A DNA stretch of 64,000 nt, taken from the NCBI GenBank assembly GCA_050012375.1, contig JBEKHH010000018.1:16599-80598 (forward strand), written 5' to 3'. Origin of the DNA: PALSA-1353 sp050012375 (lineage in GTDB: Bacteria > Planctomycetota > Phycisphaerae > Tepidisphaerales > Tepidisphaeraceae). Position 1 is the stretch's first letter. The number at the start of each line of letters is the position of its first letter. Position numbers and translations under genes: made by a program. The notes beneath the pieces are model-generated. The model worked only from the letters and a program-made list of their open reading frames with translations, did not search any database and had not been told where the DNA came from. Positions 44,198-51,922 of the stretch are shown piece by piece.

Positions 44198-45156
44198 GGG
44201 GACGGACGCGGTTTCAGGTCATTGGCCAGGGACAACAGGAACCGCTCGACGTTCTCGGCCGCGTCGCCGACGCCGGTTTTGGTTTGGAAATCGATCTCCG
44301 CAAGCAGATCGACCGCGCGCCTCCGGCCGCGCTCGCCGAGGGATTGCACCGTGTCCACGAATCGCTGCTGAACGTCGCGCGGCCAGATGCGAAGCGCTTG
44401 GCCGATGGTAAATGCATTTTGCCCCTCGCGCAGCATCGCCCGGGCTTTGCGGACATTCTCCAGCCAAATGCACAGCCAGGTGACGGCGCGGAATTCGGCC
44501 GAAGAATCGCTTTGGACGAGTTGCCGCCAGCGGCGGACGGCCTCGGCCGGGTCGCCGCCGCCCAGGGCGTTGGTCAGATCCCACATCTCCCTCTCGCGCT
44601 GAAATGCCACGCTTTGGCTGATCTCATCCGGGCCGATGCGGGCGGAGGAAGACGCCAGGCCCAGCTTGGCCAATTCGTTGTCGATTCGACCGAGATCGGC
44701 GCCAATGAAGTCCGCGAGCAATTCTGCCGCTTCCGCGGTGACGTTTAGTTTGTGGGCGGTCTTGCCGCGCTGAATGATCCAGGTTCTAAGGTCCCTGGGG
44801 GCCTGGCATGGAATGATCTGGCCGGTTTTGGCGATCGCCTTATAGATGCGCTGATTCGACGGCAGCGAACTGAATCGCAGCACCAGCGTGGCGCTTTCCG
44901 AAGGACGGACGACGTAATCTTCCATTTGTTCCCGGAAGCGAGAAACGAATTCGTCGGCATTGCGAACGGCCACCACCTTGGCGCTGCCGAACATGGCGAA
45001 GCTCCGAAGCTCATCCAGAACGTCGGCAAGATCGGCGGTTTCTCCGTCGGCGTCGATGCGCTGTGCATCGGGCGGTAACTCGGCGACGATTTTCTGCAGG
45101 GCTTCCTGCTGAAGCAGCGCGTCGGGACCAACAAGTACATACACGGGCTTGGGCAT
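44170..45156 (-). CDS. holA: DNA polymerase III delta subunit (HolA)
   Basis: 328 residues. Clamp-loader subunit that opens the beta clamp. VYVLVGPDALLQQEALQKIV replaces the P-loop region of the AAA+ fold, followed by SFAMFGSAKVVAVRNADEFV, LVLRFSSLPSNQRIYKAI, AELLADFIGADLGRIDNELAKL and the C-terminal collar domain WLCIWLENVRKAR. The last residues (SPSPASGREG) come from a palindromic repeat. Clustering with the agu genes is likely chance. No other polymerase III gene is nearby. Confidence 0.92.
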   Translation of the reverse strand: MPKPVYVLVGPDALLQQEALQKIVAELPPDAQRIDADGETADLADVLDELRSFAMFGSAKVVAVRNADEFVSRFREQMEDYVVRPSESATLVLRFSSLPSNQRIYKAIAKTGQIIPCQAPRDLRTWIIQRGKTAHKLNVTAEAAELLADFIGADLGRIDNELAKLGLASSSARIGPDEISQSVAFQREREMWDLTNALGGGDPAEAVRRWRQLVQSDSSAEFRAVTWLCIWLENVRKARAMLREGQNAFTIGQALRIWPRDVQQRFVDTVQSLGERGRRRAVDLLAEIDFQTKTGVGDAAENVERFLLSLANDLKPRPSPSPASGREG

Positions 45157-45334
45157 CCGCCCGGTTTTTACGTTCCGCCGGACGGTGCGTCAACGAGGGC
45201 GCCGGCTCAGGTTCAGATCAAAGAGCCGCGGCGAAGCGCTGGCGGTGGTCTTTCGTTGTAAAAATGAATCCGTTACACTCGGGGCCAGTGGGACCAATTG
45301 GGATATAGGAAGCTGGGATCGGATGGGAGAGCGC

Positions 45335-46084
45335 ATGTCAAACCCCTATTCCTCGTTTTGCGAGGATTTTTACGTCAACATGCGACTGGGCTCGCAGTTG
45401 AACCTGCCGCACCAGCGTGAAACCCTTCTGCATTTCTTCGAACGGATTCAGAAGGAATTTCCGTCGATGACGCGGTTTCGCAAATCGGACAGCGGCGAAT
45501 TCAATCTCGAAGAGGACCGCTCGAGCCAGGACTATCGCTGGGTGAGCCTTGAATCCCGGCGTCTGAGCGCCGGGCATGTCAACGCCGCGAGCGTCGAAGA
45601 GGCGCTTAAGCTTCATCGCCTTCTGCTCCAACTGGCTCCGTTTCACCTCGGCATCAGTCCGGTGGAAATCGACTATCTCGACGTGCTTTTCGGATTCGAC
45701 CTATCCTTCAGCGGGAATCACGATGAAATCATCGCCGAGAGCCTTTTGACGGATTCTCCGCTCAATTGCCTGGCGGAGGAATCCGGCGCCAAGGCGGTGG
45801 ATGTGCAGCCGTCGGTGACGGTGGCGCTGAGCGACGATTGCCGGCTTCAGGCCCGCATCGATATCGTCACGCGGACCAACAGCTACCAGGTTCGCACCGG
45901 CGATTATTCCGACGACATGATCAGCGTATACCTGATACTGCGGCGGTATTGGGGAGACCGGCCGCGCCGTTCGATGGAGGATCTGCTCCAGGACATGACG
46001 GACCGAGCCATCCAATTGTGTGACCGGCATATCCTGCCAAAGGTGGTCCGGCCGATCTCCAGCGCGATTGCATCGCGCTCCTAA
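45335..46084 (+). CDS. Conserved planctomycetal protein of unknown function
   Basis: 249 residues from ATG 45335, after GGGAGAGCGC as ribosome site; the frame is open back to 45149 but that part is antisense to the holA 5' region. The N-terminus MSNPYSSFCEDFYVNMRLGSQLNLP is strikingly regular and Asn/Tyr-rich, with an FSS-CED motif. Later a patterned strand region follows (VSLESRRLSAGHVNAASVEEALKLHRLLLQLAPFHLGISPVEIDYLDVLFGFDLSF). I do not recognise a family. A TACACT box at 45274-45279 may be its promoter -10. Confidence 0.75.
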   Translation: MSNPYSSFCEDFYVNMRLGSQLNLPHQRETLLHFFERIQKEFPSMTRFRKSDSGEFNLEEDRSSQDYRWVSLESRRLSAGHVNAASVEEALKLHRLLLQLAPFHLGISPVEIDYLDVLFGFDLSFSGNHDEIIAESLLTDSPLNCLAEESGAKAVDVQPSVTVALSDDCRLQARIDIVTRTNSYQVRTGDYSDDMISVYLILRRYWGDRPRRSMEDLLQDMTDRAIQLCDRHILPKVVRPISSAIASRS

Positions 46085-46159
46085 GCGCTGCACCTCCTGA
46101 GCACGGATGTGGAAAATGGCGTTTGGCATTGATGGTTGGAATCAGTAAGATCAGCGGGA

Positions 46160-46363
46160 ATGGCAAGCGAACCGGCGGATTCCTTGGAAAGGGAAGGCGG
46201 CCGAAACATCGATCGCGTTCTGATTGAGCTTCGCAACGACGCGGAGGAGTTGAAGGACGAATTCTCGCTCCGAAAACGGGAAATTATTCAAGAGGGCATG
46301 TCTGATATTGCCGAAGTCGTCAATGGACTTGAGCGCCTGCGGCAACTTCTGATAAACTGCTGA
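46160..46363 (+). CDS. Small coiled-coil protein, hypothetical
   Basis: 67 residues (ATG 46160; ATG 46136 adds eight). Almost wholly charged and helical with heptad spacing (IDRVLIELRNDAEELKDEFSLRKREIIQEG ... VVNGLERLRQLLINC). No family recognised. It lies 48 bp before the membrane protein gene on the same strand. Coding potential is plausible, but short, so it may be spurious. Confidence 0.4.
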   Translation: MASEPADSLEREGGRNIDRVLIELRNDAEELKDEFSLRKREIIQEGMSDIAEVVNGLERLRQLLINC

Positions 46364-46410
46364 AGATGCAACTCGATGCCGCGGGATGTTCGGGTTGAGA
46401 GGGTCAGGTT

Positions 46411-47043
46411 ATGGTGGATAGTACGGAAGCGGTCCCATCCGAACTCACGCCGGCGGTCGTCGTCGCCAAGGCGGGGCGGTATTATCGCGTGGCGCGCTAT
46501 CTGATGACCCTTCTGCTGATGGGGTATGGGGCGTGGTCCATTTACGACGGTTTCGTGAGTTGGCCGCATTGGACCGAGACGCACCCGCTGGAAAAGCCGA
46601 AAACCGATACGGACATCATGTTGAATAAAGTGCTGGGAGTCTTGCTCCCGCCGATGGGGCTGACGATTCTCGCCTGGGCCATTTACAATTCGCGAGGGGA
46701 ATATCGACTGGAGAACGGCATTCTTCGCGTGCCGGGCCATCCGCCGGTGCCGCTTGAGAAAATCCACTCGATCAACCGCGAGGCCTGGGACCGCAAGGGG
46801 ATCGTCTATGTGGATTACGATCTGAGCGATTCGTCGGCGCCCGGAAATTTTGGGGGGGGGTCCAAATCCGCGCGGGGCACATTCAAGATCGATGATTTTG
46901 TTTACGAGCGCGGGCCGGCCGATCAGATTTTTAAGGCGATCGAGGGTTCGCTGCTCAAGGGCCACGCTCCCAAGCCGCCGATCCAGCCGCCGCCAACGAG
47001 AGTTCCGCCGCCGACAAAAATTCCGCCGCGACCGAACCTATAA
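46411..47043 (+). CDS. Membrane protein with PH-like domain, hypothetical
   Basis: 210 residues. Two transmembrane helices (YLMTLLLMGYGAWSIY, about 30-48; and GVLLPPMGLTILAWAIY, about 75-92) are followed by a soluble beta-rich region (YRLENGILRVPGHPPVPLEKIHSIN ... KIDDFVYERGPADQIFKAIEG) patterned like bacterial PH domains. It has a Pro-rich basic C-terminal tail. Convergent with another membrane PH-type protein gene at 47083. No catalytic motif. Confidence 0.65.
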   Translation: MVDSTEAVPSELTPAVVVAKAGRYYRVARYLMTLLLMGYGAWSIYDGFVSWPHWTETHPLEKPKTDTDIMLNKVLGVLLPPMGLTILAWAIYNSRGEYRLENGILRVPGHPPVPLEKIHSINREAWDRKGIVYVDYDLSDSSAPGNFGGGSKSARGTFKIDDFVYERGPADQIFKAIEGSLLKGHAPKPPIQPPPTRVPPPTKIPPRPNL

Positions 47044-47082
47044 GCGAAAGCCTGAAAGCGGAATCCCCCGAATCTTTGCGCC

Positions 47083-47640
47083 TCATCCCGGATCCATCTT
47101 GATGACGCCGCGCTGGCGCTTCACGGCGATGACCCGCTGCTTCAACATTTCGTAAAGCGGCCGCGGATTGGGAAGGCCGAAAAGCACCAGCGTCGGCATC
47201 TTATCGTCTTTTGAAATGATCGTGATGGTGCCCACATTCAACAGGCGATTGATCAGGGATTGATGGAAATGTAAATCTTCCACATGCCATAGCTCGACCG
47301 TATCAATGTTCTTCGTCAGCAGACCTCGCTCAAAATCGATTCGATAGTTGCTGATTCGATAGCGGATGCTCTTGGCGAATAACCAGGGTATCCATGGCAG
47401 GGCCAAAGCAACGATGATGACGCCGAGCGTGAGCCACCACGGTCCCAACCGCTTATGGATCAGCAATCCGGCGATGACGAGCAGCGTCAGGCCAATGAGG
47501 CTATAAAGGCAGAGTTTGCCGGCCATCGCTCGAACGGGCGGCGAGCCCGCGAAGTAAATCTCCTCGCGATCGTCCGGCTCGGCATGGGGGCCGGCGCCCG
47601 CGGGCGGTAATGAAATGGGGTCGGGGCTCGGAGTGGTCAT
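47083..47640 (-). CDS. Bacterial PH (DUF304/bPH2-like) membrane protein
   Basis: 185 residues. After a Pro/Ala/Gly-rich leader, two transmembrane helices (LYSLIGLTLLVIAGLLI and LTLGVIIVALALPWIPWLF), then the bPH2 core SIRYRISNYRIDFERGLLTKNIDTVELWHVEDLHFHQSLINRLLNVGTITIISKD, a recognised bacterial PH pattern that usually sits at the membrane surface. It overlaps the EVE gene by 4 bp (ATGA). Function unknown. Confidence 0.85.
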   Translation of the reverse strand: MTTPSPDPISLPPAGAGPHAEPDDREEIYFAGSPPVRAMAGKLCLYSLIGLTLLVIAGLLIHKRLGPWWLTLGVIIVALALPWIPWLFAKSIRYRISNYRIDFERGLLTKNIDTVELWHVEDLHFHQSLINRLLNVGTITIISKDDKMPTLVLFGLPNPRPLYEMLKQRVIAVKRQRGVIKMDPG

Positions 47641-48050
47641 GGATTTTCCTCAGCCAGTTGTAAGATTCGCCTCCACGTTTTTTCCGGGACAGCGACAACG
47701 CTCAGCCGGCTGATGCGCAGGAAATCCCAGCCCGCGAATGCGGGATCGGCCTTGATGTCGGAAATCGTGATTCCGCGCGATAGTTTTCGCTTGGGCTTCA
47801 CGTCCACGACGACGAGTCGATCATCATCTTCCTTCGGGTCGGCATAGGGGTCGGAAGTGATCTCGGCCATGCCAATGGCGGCGCGCTGATCACCCGTGTG
47901 ATAAATCAGCGCCAAGTCGCCCTTTTTCATGGTGCGGATGTGTTTGAGCGCCAGGGCGTTGGCAACGCCGTCCCACGTCGCCCGCTTATCCCGGACCAAG
48001 TCCTCCCAGGAGTAGCAGTCGGGTTCGGTTTTCAGCAGCCAGTTGCCCAT
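47637..48050 (-). CDS. EVE domain-containing protein
   Basis: 137 residues, a single EVE (PUA-like, formerly DUF55) domain. The signature is MGNWLLKTEPDCYSWEDLVRDKRATWDGVANALALKHIRTMKKGDLALIYHTGDQ, containing the W-x-G-V-x-N aromatic cage region. EVE proteins read modified bases in DNA or RNA; the bacterial one-domain kind is often linked to RNA modification or stress. Overlaps the PH gene, and lies 19 bp after the YlbF gene, in one operon. Confidence 0.93.
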   Translation of the reverse strand: MGNWLLKTEPDCYSWEDLVRDKRATWDGVANALALKHIRTMKKGDLALIYHTGDQRAAIGMAEITSDPYADPKEDDDRLVVVDVKPKRKLSRGITISDIKADPAFAGWDFLRISRLSVVAVPEKTWRRILQLAEENP

Positions 48051-48069
48051 GGATTCTCCCGAATGATCG

Positions 48070-48459
48070 CTAAATCAGCGGGGTGCCCACCGGCTTCGGT
48101 CCCGCTTTCGCTGGCGCGGTATCCGCCAGCGGACGTTGATAGGTCTGGCTGATTTTCCGGAGCAGGTCGACGAATTCGACCTGAGCGAGGTTGAGATTTT
48201 TGATCTTGATATGCGAAACAATCTTGGTTTGCAGCGATTCCAACTGCATGCGCTGGGCATCGGTGACAGGCCGGCCTTGCTGTTCCTGCCGCCCAAGGGT
48301 CTCGAGCTGTCGCTCAAAATCCGCAAGCATTCGGCTGGCGTCAGCATCCTCGGCCACCGCCTTCTGAGCAGCCTTGAAACGCTCGGCGGCGGGGTGGTCC
48401 TTGAGAAGCTGACCGAGCTTCTCGGCAGCCTGAAGGATTTGCTGGGTATCTACGGGCAT
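48070..48459 (-). CDS. YlbF/YmcA family regulator
   Basis: 129 residues from ATG 48459; the frame is open far upstream but only as antisense of the ThiF gene. Predicted three-helix YlbF/YmcA fold: MPVDTQQILQAAEKLGQLLKDHPAAERFKAAQKAVAEDADASRMLADFERQLETLGRQEQQGRPVTDAQ. In Bacillus such proteins form the Y-complex that guides RNase Y. The C-terminal tail is Pro/Ala-rich. First gene of an operon with the EVE and PH genes, and divergent from thiF. Confidence 0.85.
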   Translation of the reverse strand: MPVDTQQILQAAEKLGQLLKDHPAAERFKAAQKAVAEDADASRMLADFERQLETLGRQEQQGRPVTDAQRMQLESLQTKIVSHIKIKNLNLAQVEFVDLLRKISQTYQRPLADTAPAKAGPKPVGTPLI

Positions 48460-48482
48460 GTCGCTCCTTGTTAGCCAGCCAC

Positions 48483-48488
48483 TATAAT
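48483..48488 (+). promoter_or_regulatory. Consensus TATAAT in the divergent ylbF/thiF gap
   Basis: A perfect -10 box 20 nt ahead of the ThiF/MoeB ATG at 48509, in a 49-bp divergent gap. Its -35 is not clear. It probably starts the sulfur island. Confidence 0.5.
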
Positions 48489-48508
48489 CGACGGATCGGA
48501 CCTTTGTC

Positions 48509-49546
48509 ATGGGCAGATACGACCGCCAGCAAATCCTGCCGCAAATCGGCCCTGAGGGCCAGGAGCGATTGGGGCGTGCGCGCGTGCTTCTGGTCGGGTG
48601 CGGAGCGCTGGGCTCGATCGTGGCGGAAATGCTCGTCCGCGCCGGTGTGGGTTTGGTCCGCATCGTGGATCGCGACCTGGTCGAGCTGTCGAATTTGCAA
48701 CGCCAGGTGTTGTTTGATGAGAGCGATGCCTCCCGGGAATTACCCAAGGCGGTCGCTGCCGCCGATCGATTGCGAGAGATCAACTCGCATGTGCGGATCG
48801 AGCCGATCGTCGCGGATGTCAACGCGACCAATATCGAGTCCATGGCCGAGGGGATCGAACTGATTCTCGACGGCACGGATAACGTCGCGACGCGCTACCT
48901 GATCAACGACTTGGCCGTGAAAGATCGGATTCCGTGGGTGTATGGTGGGTGCGTGGAGGTGGTTGGACGGGTGTGGGGAATATGGCCGGGACGGACGGCG
49001 TGCCTGCGATGCGTTTTTCCGGAGCCGCCGCGAGCCGATGAATTGCCGACGTGCGACACCGCCGGCGTGCTGGGCCCGGCGGCGGCGATGGTGGGAGGAT
49101 TGCAGGCGGCGACGGCGATGCGGTTCCTGGTCGAAGGGCGCCAGCATCTGGGCGAAATGGCCGGCCTGATCTCGCTGGATGCGTGGAGCGGGCAATATCG
49201 CGCGATGGCTTCAGCGGCGATCCCGGCGGCGGATTGTCCCTGTTGCGGACAGAGAAATTTTCCTTTTCTCTCGACGAACGGGATGGATTTCACTACAAAC
49301 CTTTGCGGCCGCCAGGCCGTTCAGGTCCTTCGCCCCGGCTCGGCGGGGCGGATTGACTTAACCGTCACCGCAGAGAGATGGCGCAAGATCGGAACGGTTG
49401 CAACCTCGCCATGGTTCGTCAAATGCAAGCTGAACGACCCGGCCGGTATCGACCTGACCCTTTTTCCCGATGGACGACTGGTGGTCCACGGATCGGCCGA
49501 GGGGTCACGGGCAAAATCGCTGTACGCAAGATTTGTTGGGAGTTAG
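48509..49546 (+). CDS. ThiF/MoeB/HesA family E1-like adenylyltransferase
   Basis: 345 residues. Adenylates the C-terminal Gly of a ubiquitin-like sulfur carrier (ThiS, MoaD or CysO) for thiocarboxylation. Rossmann ATP site VLLVGCGALGSIVAEMLVRAGVG, then DRDLVELSNLQRQVLFDE, the ILDGTDNVATRYLIND motif with the catalytic Asp, and two CxxC zinc pairs (CLRC, CPCC). The C-terminal LFPDGRLVVHGSAEGSRAKSLYARFVG fits ThiF-type E1 proteins. It has no C-terminal rhodanese, unlike MoeZ. It heads the cysM/JAMM-rhodanese/cysK/cysC run with a 56-bp gap. Which carrier it serves is inferred from context only. Confidence 0.9.
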   Translation: MGRYDRQQILPQIGPEGQERLGRARVLLVGCGALGSIVAEMLVRAGVGLVRIVDRDLVELSNLQRQVLFDESDASRELPKAVAAADRLREINSHVRIEPIVADVNATNIESMAEGIELILDGTDNVATRYLINDLAVKDRIPWVYGGCVEVVGRVWGIWPGRTACLRCVFPEPPRADELPTCDTAGVLGPAAAMVGGLQAATAMRFLVEGRQHLGEMAGLISLDAWSGQYRAMASAAIPAADCPCCGQRNFPFLSTNGMDFTTNLCGRQAVQVLRPGSAGRIDLTVTAERWRKIGTVATSPWFVKCKLNDPAGIDLTLFPDGRLVVHGSAEGSRAKSLYARFVGS

Positions 49547-49561
49547 AGTTAAGATCGACAC

Positions 49562-49589
49562 TTGACTGAATCCTACCTACCTATAGCAT
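49562..49589 (+). promoter_or_regulatory. Weak candidate cysM promoter TTGACT-N16-TAGCAT
   Basis: TTGACT at 49562-49567 and TAGCAT at 49584-49589, ahead of cysM ATG 49603. The -35 fits 5 of 6 and the -10 fits 4 of 6. It could give cysM a start separate from thiF. Confidence 0.35.
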
Positions 49590-49602
49590 TAGTTGGAATC
49601 TT

Positions 49603-50556
49603 ATGGGAATTGTCGCTGTCCGTGCCGCAGAGCAGGTTCGCTCCGTTTTGGAACTGATCGGCAACACCCCGATGTTGCGCTTTAAGCGGGTTTCCGAGGA
49701 TGCCGGCCCGGTCGAACTGCTCGCCAAGGCCGAGTGGTGCAACCCCGGCGGGAGCGTGAAGGACCGCGCGGCCCTGAGCATGATCCTCGATGGCGAGCGC
49801 CGAGGTCTTCTTACACCGGAGAAAATTATTATTGATGCCACCAGCGGCAACACGGGAATTGCCTACGCCATGATCGCAGCCCAGCGCGGTTATCGGGTGA
49901 AGCTGGCGCTTCCCAAAAACGCCGGCGCGGAGCGAAAGCAATGTTTGCTGGCCTATGGCGCAGAATTGGTTTTGACGGACCCGGCGGAGGGGACCGATGG
50001 TGCGCAGCGGCACGTGCGCCGGCTCGTCGATGCCGATCCCGGCAAATATTTTTATCCCGATCAGTACAACAACGAAGCGAACTGGCGGGCACATTACCAA
50101 ACCACGGCGATGGAAATCTGGAAACAGACCGAGGGACGAATCACCCATTTCGTCACCGGACTTGGCACGAGCGGAACATTCGTCGGCGTGACGCGGAGGC
50201 TGAAGGAATTGAATCCGGCGATCCGGTGCATCAGCATGCAGCCGGATGCGCCGCTGCATGGCTTGGAAGGGCTCAAGCACATGCCGACGTCGCTGGTTCC
50301 CGGCATTTATGATGAATCGCTCGCCGATGAGCAGGTCGCCGTGGCGACGGAGGATGCGCAGAAGATGGTGTTGCGGCTGGCGCGGCAGGAAGGACTGCTC
50401 GTGGGTGTTTCCTCCGGGGCGAACCTGTTTGCCGCACTCCGGGTCGCCAAAGGTCTGAAAGAGGGAGTCGTCGTCACGATCTTCTGTGACTCGGCGGCGA
50501 AATATCTGTCGGAAGCCTTCTGGCAGGAATCGGCTGAAGCGGAGAATTGGCCATGA
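49603..50556 (+). CDS. cysM: PLP-dependent cysteine synthase, CysM type
   Basis: 317 residues. Beta-replacement enzyme making cysteine from an activated serine and sulfide, thiosulfate or a carrier thiocarboxylate. The PLP Lys is in NPGGSVKDRAA, the phosphate loop is TSGNTGIAYAMIAA, and the GLGTSGTFVGVTRRLKE Gly-rich loop is present. A second synthase (CysK) lies downstream, so the two probably differ in donor. Its stop overlaps the JAMM-rhodanese start by 4 bp. Mycobacterial CysM works with O-phosphoserine and CysO-thiocarboxylate and is encoded next to a JAMM protease, so the context fits a carrier-dependent role; not proven by sequence. Confidence 0.9.
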   Translation: MGIVAVRAAEQVRSVLELIGNTPMLRFKRVSEDAGPVELLAKAEWCNPGGSVKDRAALSMILDGERRGLLTPEKIIIDATSGNTGIAYAMIAAQRGYRVKLALPKNAGAERKQCLLAYGAELVLTDPAEGTDGAQRHVRRLVDADPGKYFYPDQYNNEANWRAHYQTTAMEIWKQTEGRITHFVTGLGTSGTFVGVTRRLKELNPAIRCISMQPDAPLHGLEGLKHMPTSLVPGIYDESLADEQVAVATEDAQKMVLRLARQEGLLVGVSSGANLFAALRVAKGLKEGVVVTIFCDSAAKYLSEAFWQESAEAENWP

Positions 50557-51887
50557 GCCTGATTTTGACTCCCGAGCAAGTGGCCCAGATCGAGCGTGAA
50601 GGGTCGGCGGCGTATCCGAACGAATGCTGCGGCGCGATGCTCGGCCGGGAGAATTCCGCGAGCCCCCGCGGCGAGCGGATCGTGCAGCGGCTTGAGCCGC
50701 TGGTCAACGCCTTTGCGGCCGGCGAGCGGTATCATCGCTTTTCGCTCGATCCGCTTCAGTTGATGAAGCTGGAAAAGACCGCCTCCGCCGCGGGGCTGGC
50801 GGTGCTTGGTTTCTATCACAGCCACCCCGATGTCGCGGCCCGGCCCAGCGAATACGACCGTTTGAATGCCTGGCCGTTTTACAGTTATGTGATTGTTTCG
50901 ATCGCCAAGGGAAGGCCGGTCGATTTGACGAGCTGGCAATTGGATGAAGCGAGCGAACTGTTCAAGTCCGAGGAGATCATTGGCGGGGGCGAAAGGACCG
51001 TTATGAGCGCCGAATATGCGCATCCGGAATTGCTCGTGAGCACGGCCTGGGTCGCCGAGCATATCCATGATCCGAAGGTAAAGATTGTCGAAGTGGACGT
51101 GGACACGGCGTCTTATGAAAAGGGACACATTCGCAACGCGATTGGATGGAATTGGAGGACGGATTTGAACGACCGGGTGCGCCGGGACGTGATCGATCCG
51201 CAGGCGTTTGCGGAGTTGAACAGGGCCGCCGGCATTCGCAGGGACGACACGATTATTTTTTACGGCGACAACAACAACTGGTTCGCTGCCTGGGCGCTGT
51301 GGCAGTTCAAATACAACGGCCATAAGGATGTGCGACTGATGAACGGAGGCCGCAAAAAATGGGAGCTGGAAAAGCGGGAATGGGTCACGGAGCGGCCGAC
51401 TTTTCCGCCGAGCGACTACCCGCTTCCCTCCACCGATGAAAACATTCGGGCGTATCGCGAGGAGGTCATCAACGCATTGAACAACGAGGCGATCAATCTG
51501 GTTGACGTTCGCTCGCCGGATGAATTCACGGGCAAGATCATCTCGCCGCCCGGGATGACCGAGACGGCGCAGCGCGGCGGGCACATTCCCGGCGCCAAGA
51601 ACGTTCCCTGGGCCAAAACCGCCAATGAGGACGGCACGTTCAAAACCGCGCAAGAGCTTCGCAAGCTGTATGGCGAGGCGGGCGTCGATCTATCCAAACC
51701 GACGATCGCCTACTGCCGCATCGGTGAGCGCTCGAGCCACACGTGGTTCGTGATGAAGTACCTGCTTGGCGTGGACAATGTGAAGAACTACGATGGGAGC
51801 TGGACCGAATGGGGCAATTTGATCGGCGCCCCGATCGAAACCGGCGAGGATGCGAACTGGCCGGGTCCGCAGGTGAAATGCCCGTGA
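50553..51887 (+). CDS. JAMM metalloprotease fused to tandem rhodanese (sulfurtransferase)
   Basis: 444 residues in one frame, starting ATG 50553 (ATGA overlap with cysM; GGAG ribosome site). Residues 1-about 145 are a JAMM/MPN+ domain with Glu24 and the full H-x-H-P-x6-S-x2-D set (His89, His91, Ser99, Asp102), like Mec, which releases cysteine from CysO. Residues from about 151 begin MSAEYAHPELLVSTAWVAEHI, the exact kind of N-terminus of SseA/CysA thiosulfate sulfurtransferases. The catalytic Cys388 is in CRIGERSSH. An internal ATG (51003) with AAGGA upstream could also make the rhodanese alone. The fusion matches donor, carrier release and cysteine synthesis in one operon. Confidence 0.85.
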   Translation: MSLILTPEQVAQIEREGSAAYPNECCGAMLGRENSASPRGERIVQRLEPLVNAFAAGERYHRFSLDPLQLMKLEKTASAAGLAVLGFYHSHPDVAARPSEYDRLNAWPFYSYVIVSIAKGRPVDLTSWQLDEASELFKSEEIIGGGERTVMSAEYAHPELLVSTAWVAEHIHDPKVKIVEVDVDTASYEKGHIRNAIGWNWRTDLNDRVRRDVIDPQAFAELNRAAGIRRDDTIIFYGDNNNWFAAWALWQFKYNGHKDVRLMNGGRKKWELEKREWVTERPTFPPSDYPLPSTDENIRAYREEVINALNNEAINLVDVRSPDEFTGKIISPPGMTETAQRGGHIPGAKNVPWAKTANEDGTFKTAQELRKLYGEAGVDLSKPTIAYCRIGERSSHTWFVMKYLLGVDNVKNYDGSWTEWGNLIGAPIETGEDANWPGPQVKCP

Positions 51888-51922
51888 TGATCGAAGCGTC
51901 CCGCAAACACGCGAGGTAAATT

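Noticed and set aside
50553..51887. Two separate genes for JAMM and rhodanese
   Set aside because: There is no stop between the domains; the internal ATG 51003 with AAGGA is noted as a possible second start, but the frame is a single continuous one.
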